From the NCBI RefSeq assembly GCF_032854445.1, contig NC_088301.1, positions 40,781,187 to 40,845,186 of the forward strand: a stretch of DNA of 64,000 nt, read 5' to 3'. Numbering within the stretch: the stretch's first letter is position 1; every line of letters starts with the position of its first letter. Positions 1-11,700 of this stretch are shown piece after piece. The translations under genes were made by a program, and so were the position numbers. Under the pieces are notes generated by a model that was given only the letters and a program-made list of their open reading frames with translations, was not told where the DNA came from and did not search any database. This DNA is from Liolophura sinensis (Eukaryota > Mollusca > Polyplacophora > Chitonida > Chitonidae).

Positions 1-129
1 GGCCGAAAAGTGGGTCAGTGTATAAAGTTAACAGTTGTGACAGGCAGTTTTCTCACAAAGAGGAAAAAAACAGTTGTCAGAGTAGAAGAAAAATAATCTG
101 AGCAAGAACAATAGTCAGCTTGGAAGCCT

Positions 130-226
130 AATAATCCAAACGATTTCAAGAGGTGTCCAGCTAGGATACTAGCATGGACCCCTATTAATCTGAATGATTT
201 CAAGAGGATACTAGTGTCGACCCCTA
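130..226. repeat. dispersed direct repeat, copy 1
   Basis: GATTTCAAGAGGTGTCCAGC then TAGGATACTAGCATGGACCCCT at 142-182, with a shorter second unit at 195-226. The same sequence recurs at 1960-2002, so about 1.8 kb lies between the copies. Confidence 0.85.
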
Positions 227-1159
227 AATTTAGCTGCTAAAGCAATGATGCCGAATTTCAAGCCTATATTTCCGATCTATACAGCGTCACTTCAGTTAAT
301 TGAGTTGTGTATTTATGCATTGATATATAACCAGCTTGATTAGAAAGCATATATTCTTCGTAGCCATTCATACATTGTATTACACTATATAGCATGTACA
401 CATGTAAGTGTGCCAAATGTGGTAAATCTGCCGTGGGACATTATTCAAAAGTGTGCATGTCCTGTGTTTTTTTATTGTAAGATTTTTACTGTACATACAG
501 TACATATATAGCCTTTTATACACAGAGATTTTCAACTTTACAGCTATAACAGTTTTTTTTTTCATGTGATCTGCAAAAATAGAGGAAATTGCACTTTTTC
601 GCGTTTTGTCACAATTTGCAACAAATATATATTGAGGACAAATATAAGGCCGAATTCGTGATCAGGATGTCACACTGTGTTAGGTAACATGTTAAGAATC
701 CTCAAATTCAAATTTTTTCGTTTTCACATGATGTGACTCCATATGTATCAATTAAAACCTAATTTGCATACATATTGCATCCTTTTTCTGTCCAAGTAGC
801 TTCCCAGGAATGCTTGTTATGTGTGCTACATTTAAAGTCAAGGTTCATTGGGTTTTGGAGAAAATGACTGGCAAATGTTTTCACTGCAACACAAAATGGC
901 TGCCAGATGACATGACAGGTCATACAACTTTTACTCGTCAAAGTTCGTCTCAGGGTCTACCACATATCTTAGTTGCACGCATTTCTACTGAGAATTTTTA
1001 AACTGTAGAAGTTCAATTTAGAGAAATGTGAAAATGGCAATTATTTTTGGCATGTAATACTTCCGGTTTGCTGACGTCACCTCTGGTTATGCAAAATTTG
1101 TCTTCTTGTCTGGGTATGATGTTGTGTCTTAAGATTGTGCCTCTAGCTTCATTGGTTCA

Positions 1160-1428
1160 GGATCCTGGATTGAGTCACACCTAAGACCTTAAAAGGGGAA
1201 GTTGTAACTTCCTCGCTTGGCGTTCAGCATGAAGGGGATAGTGCAACAACTGGTTAACCCATATCAGTGTAATGGCTTGGGCAGGTCGGCTTACTTGCCT
1301 TCGGTAAGTCGTCTCGGTGAAGCATAGTGGTGGAAATCCTTCCTGTGACAAGGAATCACATTACATACACCCTAAGAATTCCCTGATCGTCATATGACTA
1401 AAAAATTGTTCAACCCCAAGCACTCACT
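1160..1428 (+). mobile_element. SINE-B, head-truncated
   Basis: Begins within box B (GGATCCTGGATTGAGTCACA) and has GAAGTTGTAACTTCCTCGCT, GGCGTTCAGCATGAAGGGGA, TTCGGTAAGTCGTCTCGGTG and AACCCCAAGCACTCACT. Perfect 10-bp duplication CATTGGTTCA at 1150-1159 and 1429-1438. Confidence 0.94.
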
Positions 1429-1904
1429 CATTGGTTCATGAGATATACCCACTTCGGGTTTTGATGACATCACTTCTGGTTTTGCAAAAAAAAAAAGCAT
1501 TTTTACAATCAGCATTAAACTGCATCAGATAAGACTATTTGCCATATATCATCTGTGAAAGTGTAGAAATTATTAGCAAAAACCAGATCACATGACATTT
1601 TCTCTCAATAGCGAGCTTGTACTGTTTTCAACACAGAAAGTATGCAATCTTGCTCTCAGTGTACCTGGGCTTTGTGCAACTGCAGTTAAGATGTCAGCTC
1701 AATCACATCAGCCACTCTCTAGAAGTAGATTTTTTAAGGTTTGGCGCAAAATGCAAGACGGCTGCCAAGTCATGCAACCAGATGTTTCCAAAACATAAAA
1801 AATAAAATTTCAGATCCTTTCTTAAAACTTAATGAAGTTTCAGTTATGTATTGTTTGTCGTTTTCGCATGAAACATATTACAAAATGGCTGTGAATTATA
1901 ATAA

Positions 1905-2002
1905 TCCAAACAGATACAATAGGGATTCAAGCTTGAAGTGTGAACCCATAATAATCCTAATGATTTCAAGAGGTGTCCCGCTAGGATACTAGCATGGACC
2001 CC
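1905..2002. repeat. dispersed direct repeat, copy 2
   Basis: GATTTCAAGAGGTGTCCCGC then TAGGATACTAGCATGGACCCCT, near-identical to the copy at 142-182. Confidence 0.85.
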
Positions 2003-2029
2003 TCATAAGGTAAGCCCCAGGTAAGATCA

Positions 2030-2105
2030 CCATCTCACTCAGTACAAAATGGAATAAAACCAGTCCCAGATTAATTAAGATTAGATCCCAGTCACAACCA
2101 GAATG
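2030..2105. repeat. GATCCCAGTCACA repeats, block 1
   Basis: CAGTCCCAGATTAATTAAGA and TTAGATCCCAGTCACAACCA precede the duplicated exon block. Confidence 0.7.
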
Positions 2106-2429
2106 TGTGTCTTCTACTATACTTTACACAGATTTTACTTCAGGTAAATGTATGCTTATAATTGTATATCAGAATCTAAACCATCGTTTTCAAGGTAGGC
2201 AATCGGCCGTGGCCAATGAGGTCTCATACTGGCTTCCAGTCACTAGGTACATGGTAAATGGCAGCATTTCCTCCACCCATAAACCTGACCACCTTCATTC
2301 AAGTTAAAATTTCTTGACCAAGGTGTTAAAACACTGATCACTTAATCGGTAATAGGTGATGATCTTCACTCACGTGATTGGAAGTAAATGTGTTTGTGAT
2401 AACATGCATTCTGCTTTTGTTTTTCCCAG

Positions 2430-2571
2430 CCAGGAGAGAGAGTGGGAAGTGGAGACGTGAAACATGCACCCATTGACGATGCTCTTTTCCACGTGAATGA
2501 CTTTCTTTGCAATGTGGGTGACAACCGATATCTTCTTTCCCTGTATGACACTCAAGGGATCACATTCTCAG
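2430..2571 (+). pseudogene. decayed duplicate of exon w1
   Basis: Same acceptor (TTTTTCCCAG) and similar coding text (PGERVGSGDVKH, FHVNDFLCNVGD, LLSLYDTQG) as w1. It is 4 bp shorter, so its end phase differs. The base pair after CTCAG is CA, not GT: the donor is gone and the sequence runs into GATCCCAGTCACA repeats and a stop. It cannot replace w1 as it stands. Confidence 0.85.
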
Positions 2572-2830
2572 CACAAAATGTGGCAAGATCTGTTCCAGAT
2601 TAGATCCCAGTCACACACAGTAGATAATGTGTTCTTCATTGTCACACTCAAAACAAAAGGTGTTCTCTTGGTCACACCCAGTACTATAAGAGATCTCATT
2701 CATACTCAGTACAAAAGGTCATCTTAGCCACACTGAGTATAAAAGGTTGTAAGACCAGTCCAAGATTGAATCCCAGTCTAACCCAAAACAAAAGGCTTAG
2801 TTTCAGTCCCAGTCACATCCTATGACAACA
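2572..2830. repeat. GATCCCAGTCACA repeats, block 2
   Basis: About six imperfect units (TTAGATCCCAGTCACA, CACCCAGTA, ACAAAAGGT) directly after the decayed exon. Confidence 0.8.
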
Positions 2831-3294
2831 GTTACAGTAATGCTGTTGTGGGTAAGCTGGTAAACGTTATGAGAAAGTGACATTGACAAAGTCTATCTAT
2901 CGCTTAATTACTGCAGCTTTTATATGAACTGTCCAGTAATCGTTGTGTATGCCTGAGCTCTGTTTCACTCGATTTGCAAAAACCATACACAGGTTTCATG
3001 CGAGAATCTCCATTTTGGAGTTAAAGGCTCCAAAGACATTGGACCATTCAAGGTGTTGGCTATAAGGGGTCAACTATAGCTCCGCCTGTGTAGCTAATGC
3101 TATAAATGCTTTCTGCCACACATTCTCTGAGCTCTCCCTCTGTAACTCTGTCTTCACTTGCCATCTTCTTCTCTTGAACATCAGGGACATAGTCATTGAC
3201 ACCCAGTACACTTGTTGATGTATTGTGAAACGACAGAACTGTTACCAATTACCCAAAAGCTGTTAGCCCTCAGCTGGTTCGTTGTTCGGGTGTT

Positions 3295-3375
3295 TTGGGC
3301 CTTAGTGTTCCATCTTCTCATAACTGTGTCGTGGTGTATAACACCAGTCAAATCAATAAATAAATAAATAAATGT
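3295..3375 (+). mobile_element. possible SINE 3' tail
   Basis: Ends GTATAACACCAGTCAAATC then (AATA)n, similar to the SINE-A tail AACACCAATCAAAT. Too short to be sure. Confidence 0.4.
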
Positions 3376-4354
3376 GTCAAGTTATCAGTATGGTGAAGCA
3401 GCAGGGGGTCGAATATTTATAGAGAATTCGGACTGCTGTAATCTATCACCAAATCATAGTATGCCTTTGTCACGTCCCAGTGTAACTACAGGGGCATAGA
3501 ATCCTAGGGGGCCATAGAAGACACAGTCGATACCTTACCATACCTTGTATAAAGGGCTTCATCATGCAACAAGGTAGTCCTGAACTAGAAAGTATCCGAT
3601 TCATTGCAACAATTTACCCCAAGTGCTCTTTTGACTGGCAAAGGCTCAAACATAAGATTCAGACTCCATTCCTTTCAGCTGATCTTCTGAATGAATTGTA
3701 GCTAACACTTGCCTTGATTTGGGGACAGTCTTATGCAGACACAGACCTTCTTCAGCCCAAACAGCATTGCTTCTGTGGATTAGGGCTGTGGCATTCTCAT
3801 CCCAGAATTCATGCCTAATGAAATGTGCAGCATTCTTTCCATACTTTTCTTCATTCTTTCTGGCTGTTTCCTTCAGATGAAAAGACAGGAAGGACAGGTG
3901 ACAGGTCCCAAAGGTGAAACCCTCACTTGCATTGTGGTGTCAATACTGAGGTCACCCTCACTCCAGAAATTTTAAAATGTTGCAATGTTGTGGATCAACA
4001 TTAAGCTGGAAGAACATTTGTTCATTGTTGCAGATAAATGTGAAAGAGTCATGGTGCATGTGTATTTAATCCAGACCTGGGTGCTGCGAACATGTTTGCC
4101 TCATGAAATGTGTTATTTAGTGGTTGCAAACACATAATTTCATGTGTATCTACATTACATGCATACCAGTCGGACGGCTTTACATTAAACACTTATTGAC
4201 TATAACTTATTAACTGTCAGGCTCACCTGACCGAGGGCTAAGGTAACTTAAGTACTCTTGCGCTAAGTCAAACCTTGGTAACCATAGAATGTCAATATCT
4301 CCATATAGGCTTGAGCCATATCCAACTCCCTTAATTTGGTTATCTTGTCTAGCT

Positions 4355-4549
4355 TTAAGTATTTTTAACTCCTGAATGAGTAAACTTAATACATAAATCA
4401 ATAAACTGCTTCAACCCGCTTTGAGACATTGGATGCTCTGGACGAACCCTTAGATAATGCAGACCTTTTTCTTCATTGTAACAGACCCATTTCAAACTAT
4501 CATCCAATTCATCACATTGAAGGTTACGAATATACTCATCAAGCTGCAA
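4355..4549 (-). CDS. unrecognised short open frame, possible old coding relic
   Basis: A 64-codon open frame with protein-like composition (LDEYIRNLQCDELDDSLKWV, LRVRPEHPMSQSGLKQFID). The frame to its left (4210-4401, same strand) overlaps it and continues open with one frame change. No family recognised; may be a frameshifted fragment of a mobile-element or host protein, or chance. Confidence 0.2.
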   Translation of the reverse strand: MQLDEYIRNLQCDELDDSLKWVCYNEEKGLHYLRVRPEHPMSQSGLKQFIDLCIKFTHSGVKNT

Positions 4550-5079
4550 ATTATATACTGTTTTAGACTAATAGTTGTATGTGGATTCTAAATTATTATT
4601 ATTATTCAAAAGGTACTAATTGTTTCTGTTCAGTGCAGTTATACTTTGTATAGGCTTTATCACAAATATTAAAACGACTCACTGATGTTTTTATCTGCTC
4701 ATAATCTCCAATCACGCGCACCAAATATTGTTCACATTATTTTCTTAATACTGACACACCCTTTGACACAATCACAAAGTCTATCCATTGGTTGAATACT
4801 ACAGCTTTATTTGAACAGTCCATTAATCATTGTAGGTCTCAGTAATAACTTAGCATGCTCCCTATGATCCGTACACCATTTAAGTTCTCAAGCCTCATAT
4901 GTGAATCTCCATAAATCCTCAAAACCTAGCAAAACACAAATTCTTAGCTGCTGCAACAATCGTTAGGACAACATATGTTGTTCATATGGCAACTAAATCA
5001 TGAACAAGGAAGTAATAAAGTGTGACAACTTATCTGCATCAACTACAGTAACACGTCTAATCCAAAAGTTAACAAGATC

Positions 5080-5300
5080 ATCCCCATATTAGATCCCAGT
5101 CACAGCCAGTAAATAAAAAAGTGGTAAGATCAGTTCCAGATTAGATCCCAGTCACAGCCAGTAAATAAAAAAGTGGTAAGATCAGTTCCAGATTAGATGG
5201 CTTTCACACCCAGTACAAAATCTGGTGAAATCTGTAGAAGATTATATCCCTGTTGCACAATGCAAAGGTGTCAAGATCAGCCCCTGATTAGATCTTGTTC
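5080..5300. repeat. GATCCCAGTCACA repeats, block 3
   Basis: Two near-identical units of about 60 bp (AGATCCCAGTCACAGCCAGT, AAATAAAAAAGTGGTAAGAT) plus decayed ones, just upstream of the w1 block, mirroring block 1. Confidence 0.85.
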
Positions 5301-5614
5301 ACAACCAGAATGTTTGTCTTCTGCTTTACCTGCATGGTACATGTAAATATAAGAATATAAAATTGGCTAAACCATTGTTCCCAGGGCAGGCATTCACCCC
5401 TGGCCATTGAGGTGTCAGACAGGTTTCATGTCAGAAGGTTTATCAGGTACATGGTGAGAGACATCATTTCCTCCACCTATAAACCTGACTGCCGTCATTT
5501 AAGTGAAAATTTCTTGGTCAAGGTGTTAAAATAATCAGAAATAGGCCATGCCCTTCACCTGAATGCCTGGAAGTATCATATGATAAAAGTGTGTGCTGTT
5601 TCTGTTTTTCCCAG

Positions 5615-5760
5615 CCAGGAGAGTGTGGGGGAATTGGAGACATTAAACCTGCACACACCTACCATATTCTTTTCCACCTGAAGGGCTTCCTTTGCAATGT
5701 GGGTGACACAACAGATATCTTCTTTTCTCTGTATGATGCTCAACAGAACACACATATCAG
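5615..5760 (+). CDS. DOCK3/4: exon w1, pre-DHR-1 region
   Basis: 146 bp, taken as starting on a codon boundary (CCA GGA GAG) after a TTTTTCCCAG acceptor and ending 2 nt into a codon before GTCAGT. Encodes PGECGGIGD...[17 protein letters not shown], matching the DOCK stretch just before DHR-1 (family DTDVFFSLYD). A decayed duplicate of this exon lies at 2430-2571. The intron that follows (5761-6731) holds one SINE. Confidence 0.9.
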
Positions 5761-8700
5761 GTCAGTTGTCTTGTGTTTGTTGGAGTTTTTTATCTTTTTT
5801 TTTTCACTCGGAAAAGATTTAAAACCTTACAGTGTCAAGTAGTTTTTCTTTATGACTTTAATAGTAACTGTGTTTTAATTGTTTAATATTTTTAGCTCAT
5901 GCTTATGCATAGCATCCAGTAATAAGGAAAGCAATGTTACAGTAAGTGTTAGGGTGATGACTTTAAAAACAATGTATATTATTGAGCTGATGCTTTACAA
6001 ACAGGTAGAGCACAACATGAGGGATATGTTCCAGCGTTCATACTCTGTGTTTATATTAATTCACATAAATTACAAAACCAGTGTATTGCGTAATAGAATC
6101 AGTGTTAGTGGTGGTATCTCAAGGCGTACTGAATGGATTGAGCTGAGGTTTTGCAAACATTTCAAGCACAGTGAGATGAAGGTGGTGTTCCATCCTTGAT
6201 GTCCGAAGTGCACATTTAGTGTGAATTAATAAATTCACAACTTCAGCACTTTTTGTCCTCTCCAGCCGTTAGTGGGAAGGTCTGCCAGTAACCTGCTGAT
6301 GGTCATGGGTTTCCCCCGGCCTCTGCCCAGTTTCACCCACCATAATGCTGGCTGCCGTCGTATAAGTGAAATATTCTTGAGTACGGCGTAAAACACCAAT
6401 TAGATGAATAAATAAATAAATGAGCACTTTTTATATTGAGCTGAATTTTTGCATTTGTGTGTCTCCTACTAGTAAGATCTTTGTGTAGCCTTGTTACAAA
6501 CTCTTAAGATGTGTATTCAACCAAGCATTTATGTAAGACTTTTGCATTGTTAAGCTGAACTAATTCAAGTGTTTTATATATTAAAAGGCAGTTTTCAGGC
6601 AACTGCCGCTTTTGTATTTTGTCATATGATATACAACAATCTAAATGCGGGGAATAAAATGAAGTGGGTACAGTAAGGATGGCCCTAATTTTATAATGTC
6701 CTTATTGTTGTTCTGTTATGTCTTATTTCAGTGAAAGATTTAAGACCACATACACAAAGAATGGTATTCCTGAAGACATGGAGAGACTACATGAGGACCG
6801 GGTGCTATTTACAGTAAGTGCCATTGTAAGACATTCTGTCTGGGTTATAATCTAGAGCCATGTTCATATGAGACTGTCCTGTATCTAATTGTACAGTTAT
6901 GCATTGGTCAGCCTAAGCGGTCAATGCTCCACTTGTCCATTCTGTTTTAGTTACAATCACACTAAATGACATCCGTCTGGTTTTTAACTGCTGTTACTAA
7001 AATGTAAGAAGACAGTTAACAAGCTAGATTTTTTGTTTGTGCGTTATCTGATTCATCCATTTATCGGAGTGTTCATCACTTATGATACAAGGTGAAAATG
7101 TAACTTGATTTCTCCCTTTACTTCATACTTATGCTGTGAAAATAAAAATAACAATAATTAATAGTAAATAATGCATGAGTGGTGGGGGTGGGGTGGGGGG
7201 CTATTAATGGATTGGGTGAGCCTTAGATGTCCTCAGTGGTTGATGTTGAATATTGATCATATTAAAGAATTTTGGGCATACTGATTTATTTATTTTATTA
7301 ATTTGTTTGAGTTTACTGCCATATTCACTTATTCAGCCATACTATAGGCACATGAGAATATTTCACTTATCGGAAGGCAGTTCAACTTCAGTGCATGTGA
7401 CATATGGATGCATGTCATTGTGAGAGTCTCCAACAAACTTCATGTCCAATCACCTTTATGGTCACAACGAACGTCAATGACCGCTTGTTGCCGAAGGTCC
7501 TCAAAATGATGGAAGTGGCTTTATCCCACATCAGACAAAATATTCCGCTTTTAATTGGACAACAACGGTCACATGGGGTACAGATATATTCTTGAATCCT
7601 GCAGTAAGTTGTCTCCCTTTGTTGGGGTCCAACCATGGTCACATCCTAAAGTGATTCACCTATATATCGGTCTTCTGCGCTGAATGATGGTCTTTGTGGG
7701 ATAATTTGTTACATGGTGACTAAGTGATAGGATACACAAATATATTGTGTCGATAATTCTCATATTGGGTGAGCCGTCAGCCTCACCCAATATGAGGATT
7801 ACTGACACCATATATTTGCGTATCCTATCACTGAGTGACCATGTACCTAATATTACCATACATATACTTCATACATACATTTCAACCACATAGCAGTTAT
7901 GTATAGTTTTTCAAATGGTACCATATCGGTCCAACCCTATCTTTTAATTAATTAATAAAGTATCATGTCCTTGTTTTGATATTCTCAAATTAAATACTAT
8001 TTGTTTAACTTCATTTTGTTTAATAAATATTAAATATTCACTGTTACTATGTTTTCAGAGCCTGGGCTACTCCGATTTACAGAAAGATTTATACATCATA
8101 GCTTGTATGTACAGAAGAGGTAAGTGTTATGTGTAATAGCACTGTATAGTGCTATAAAGAACACTTTTAAGGTTTGTTTTTTGACACTTATGCCAGTGTT
8201 AAGAATTCCTTGTAAGACTTGAGCTGCTTTTGTATGTCACGTTGGTGGTTGTAAATGAGATTTAAAATTTCATAGAATTTAATTTTCCCTGCAGTAAAAC
8301 TAGCATACTGTCACTTCTGAGCTAAGTGCCGTAAAAAAGAGAAGTGTCCATTGTTTTTTTAACCAGGGACACCAGTAAGAAGAGTAATTAGTTCATAAAA
8401 AAAATCCATAAAATTTTGGGTGACTTGTTGTATGAGATGAAATAACTGCTTACATTATTCATTTTTTAGGGAAAATGAAAGTGTCTGAATCATCTAAAAG
8501 ACTCCTCAGTAAAAACTCAACATGTCTACAAACGACCATATGGGTGTGCAGGTAATATTTTATAGTTGTTTGTAAATAAACACTTTTTACTTCTTGATAA
8601 TTAAACGTTCAGAGATTCCAGAAAGTAGATCTGATATATAACAGTGGAAACCTGTAATCTGTGTATTAGCAATATAATGGTGGCTTCCTTGTGACTTATA

Positions 8701-11700
8701 TTTCTATTTTATACTTCAGTTCACAGTCTTCGAGAGTTTTTGCAGTCTTCAGAAAGATACGAAGAAACAGAATTTTGTATGAAAGTCCATAGGTAAAGTT
8801 CAAATATTTGTTGATTCAAGATCAACTATAGATGCAAAGGGTACACGTATATAGCAAATCAAGATAGGCATTTGCTGGAGTGTGGAAATTCACCTGTTCA
8901 CAAATTGTGTATTTGTAATCTTGTTCACTACTTTCATTCAACATGATTGATTGAAATGAAATAAGATTAAAAATAGCCTTCAGAAAGACTTTGTGTGTAA
9001 AACATATTTGAAACACTTACTATTTCTTTACAGTTGCAATGAAAGCGAATCTCAGTTCCCTATTCTCCTTGAGGCTCAAATAAAGAAACAGTCACATGGA
9101 GCCAGATACATTGCTTCAGGAAATCCAACTCAGAGTCAAGGTAAAATATGTCTTAGTTTTACTTTAGTTTTTGACAGAGTATGACTATGGAATATTGTTT
9201 ATGCCTGAACAATATAATGTCCTTCCTGCGGATGGCCGTGGGTTTCCCCCGTCATTGTATAAGTGAAATATTCTTGAGTATAGCGTAAAACACCAATCAA
9301 ATAAATAAATAAATAAATATAATGTCCTTCCATTGTGTTGCATTTAAAGGCTTTCATGACAAGATGTTTCTGTGTTAATACAGTATTAACACAGAAACAT
9401 CTTAGTTCAAGGTACTGTGAATATCTGAGTGATGAAGCACTAACAGGAATGGTTGTTGTTGTTGTTTAAGCTCTGGTGGGGTCCTTACGGTGTCTTGATG
9501 GAGATTTGCAACAGGTCCACTTGCAGAACCCCCTACTGTTCAGCAAACCTTTTCCTCGGGCCAGCAAGATGGGCTTCCCAGACGTCATCAATCCAGGTAT
9601 GACATATTAAAGTTGTACCGGTCTCACCAGAAAAAAACAGGTATCTCTGTATGGTCTGTGCACTGTCAAACTTTTCTGTTGTTTTAAAGTGTGGGAGTGA
9701 GTAAATTATGAACACATTGGAACAAAAGAAGACCGAGGCTTTTCATGAAGAGAGCACAGATATTAATGGATTTGTTTCATTTGTTCTTTTTAATAATGAT
9801 TCTTAGTAAAAGCACATGGCTATGATGTGCAGCATGATACCTTTCATATTTCTGTCTACAGCTGATGTTCGAAATGATCTGTACATCACGCTGTACTGCG
9901 GGGAGTTTGAGAAGGGAGATAAATCAGCAGCCCGTAACATTGAAGTCACCATGACCGTGTACGACAGCAACGGAGATCAGATTCAGGTGAGACTTTTACG
10001 GGTCATCAGGTAATGTAGTGCGAATTCAGCAAATTTTTCAATACGGTGAAGTGGCACTGTCATAAAGCAATATTTCAAGCTGTTATTACAGGTACATCAA
10101 AAATTGATTGTACATTGTAGATGTCAGGGTTCAAATTCAAAAACCAACTGGTCGCATATACAACTGAAAGTTTGGTTTGTGCAATGAAAAAATTAAATCG
10201 AGTTGCACATGTGACTACATGTAGGATTATTTGTGCAGAGTACATTAACTTAAGATATGGTCATCACAATGTTAAAATGCATCTGCTGTAACATCATACA
10301 GCCTTTACATGAAACAATTATGGTGTGGTGGGAAAATAACATTTGAAAGCAATAAAATGGCAACTTTTACCTGCTGATGGAAGATTTTGACATGCTGATG
10401 ACTCTGTTTAGGTTGACCTTCCTGTAGAAATAGGACAAATAGTTTTAAAAGATATGTTTAAAACACTTTTTACATGTATGTGAGTTGTTAAAATTTTGTT
10501 CTCACTACTATTTACCTGTTTTTGTTTTTTGTTTTTTTTGGGGGGGTTGTTTTTTTTTTAAAGGATTGCATTATTGCGGGCAGTGGTGATTCACCCAATA
10601 AGGAATATCAGACTGCAGTATTTTATCACAACAACAAGCCTGAGTGGAATGAAACAGTAAATGTGAGTTTTGATCTGAATCACATTGTTATTTGAATTAT
10701 TCTTGAATATTATACCAATATGAGCATTCACATTCTTCACATTCTTCTCTGTAGAGAATTAAAAATGATACTTTAAGCCATAAGCACAGATTTGACAGTG
10801 TTCGCCTGCATATGTAATGGTAGATTAAATTTTTTTCAGATTTCCTTCTGAAACAAAATAAGTGCTTGATTGCAATGAGAAAGAGTCAGTCTAGATTGGG
10901 ATTTTGATTTTAGGATGATTCATTCTTTAATTGTGTTATATGTAATGATGTTCTCCTTGATTTCTGCACAAAGGTTTGTCTCAACATGGATCAGTTTCCA
11001 GGCTCTCACATTCGCCTGGACTTCAAGCATTGCTCAAGTAAGTAAAACAAAAACTGTTCTGATAATTTCTCTCATCAGTTGAATGAAAGTAATGGTGTAA
11101 TTTTTTTTTTGTTTTTTTTTGCCAGTATCTGTAACTTGTGGTTTAAAACTATACCTCAGAGGGCACTGGGTTTCTTCAGTGTTAAACCTGATTTCTTTGA
11201 ATAGAATTATTTTCCATAAGGTGTATAAAACCAATGAAATATTAATATATAGTAAAAAAAAAGTGAATGATTATTGACTAGAGATATAATCTTGGCTTGA
11301 TATCAGTGTAACAGAAATAACAAGTGGTAAATATTTTTTTCTGTCTTCCAGCACGCTTTAGGGCCGAAAAGAAACTGTTTGCCTTTTCTTATGTCAGCAT
11401 AACATCTGAAGCGGGTGTAACACTGAAAGATGGGATGCATAATCTCTGCGTGTACAAGGTACAGTACTTGCTGGCTGCTTCTGGAGATTTATTGATTTGT
11501 AGTACTGGGGATGACCTTGAAATTATTCATGTTTTTATATATTATATATATTGAACTGGGTGAAAGGATTTAGTTTCTTTTGTCTGTCATGTTTTCCAAG
11601 TTCGTGTGAATTTAATAATAATGACATGTACCTTGCATTTTAAAATTTTAGAGGCCTCTCAAATGTCTGTGAAATGTGGGACACCATGCCCAGCTTTCTG

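Larger units (their letters stand above)
1..5614 (+). other. 5' intronic or flanking region
   Basis: No exon for the SH3 or helical N-terminus found. Contains a dispersed repeat (130-226 and 1905-2002), a SINE-B, a duplicated exon block, GATCCCAGTCACA repeats, a small direct repeat with CTTCCGGTTTGCTGACGTCA (1062) and CTTCGGGTTTTGATGACATC (1452), and unrecognised minus-strand open frames at 3060-3248 and 4210-4549. 3480-4200 shows nothing. Confidence 0.8.

Noticed and set aside
130-2002. Direct repeats as LTRs of a retroelement
   Set aside because: Copies are only about 40-100 bp, lack TG...CA ends, and the interior has no retroviral coding sequence.
3060-3248. Minus-strand 62-codon frame with acidic, protein-like text (EKKMASEDRVTEGELRECVA)
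   Set aside because: Too short and unrecognised; no neighbouring exons found.
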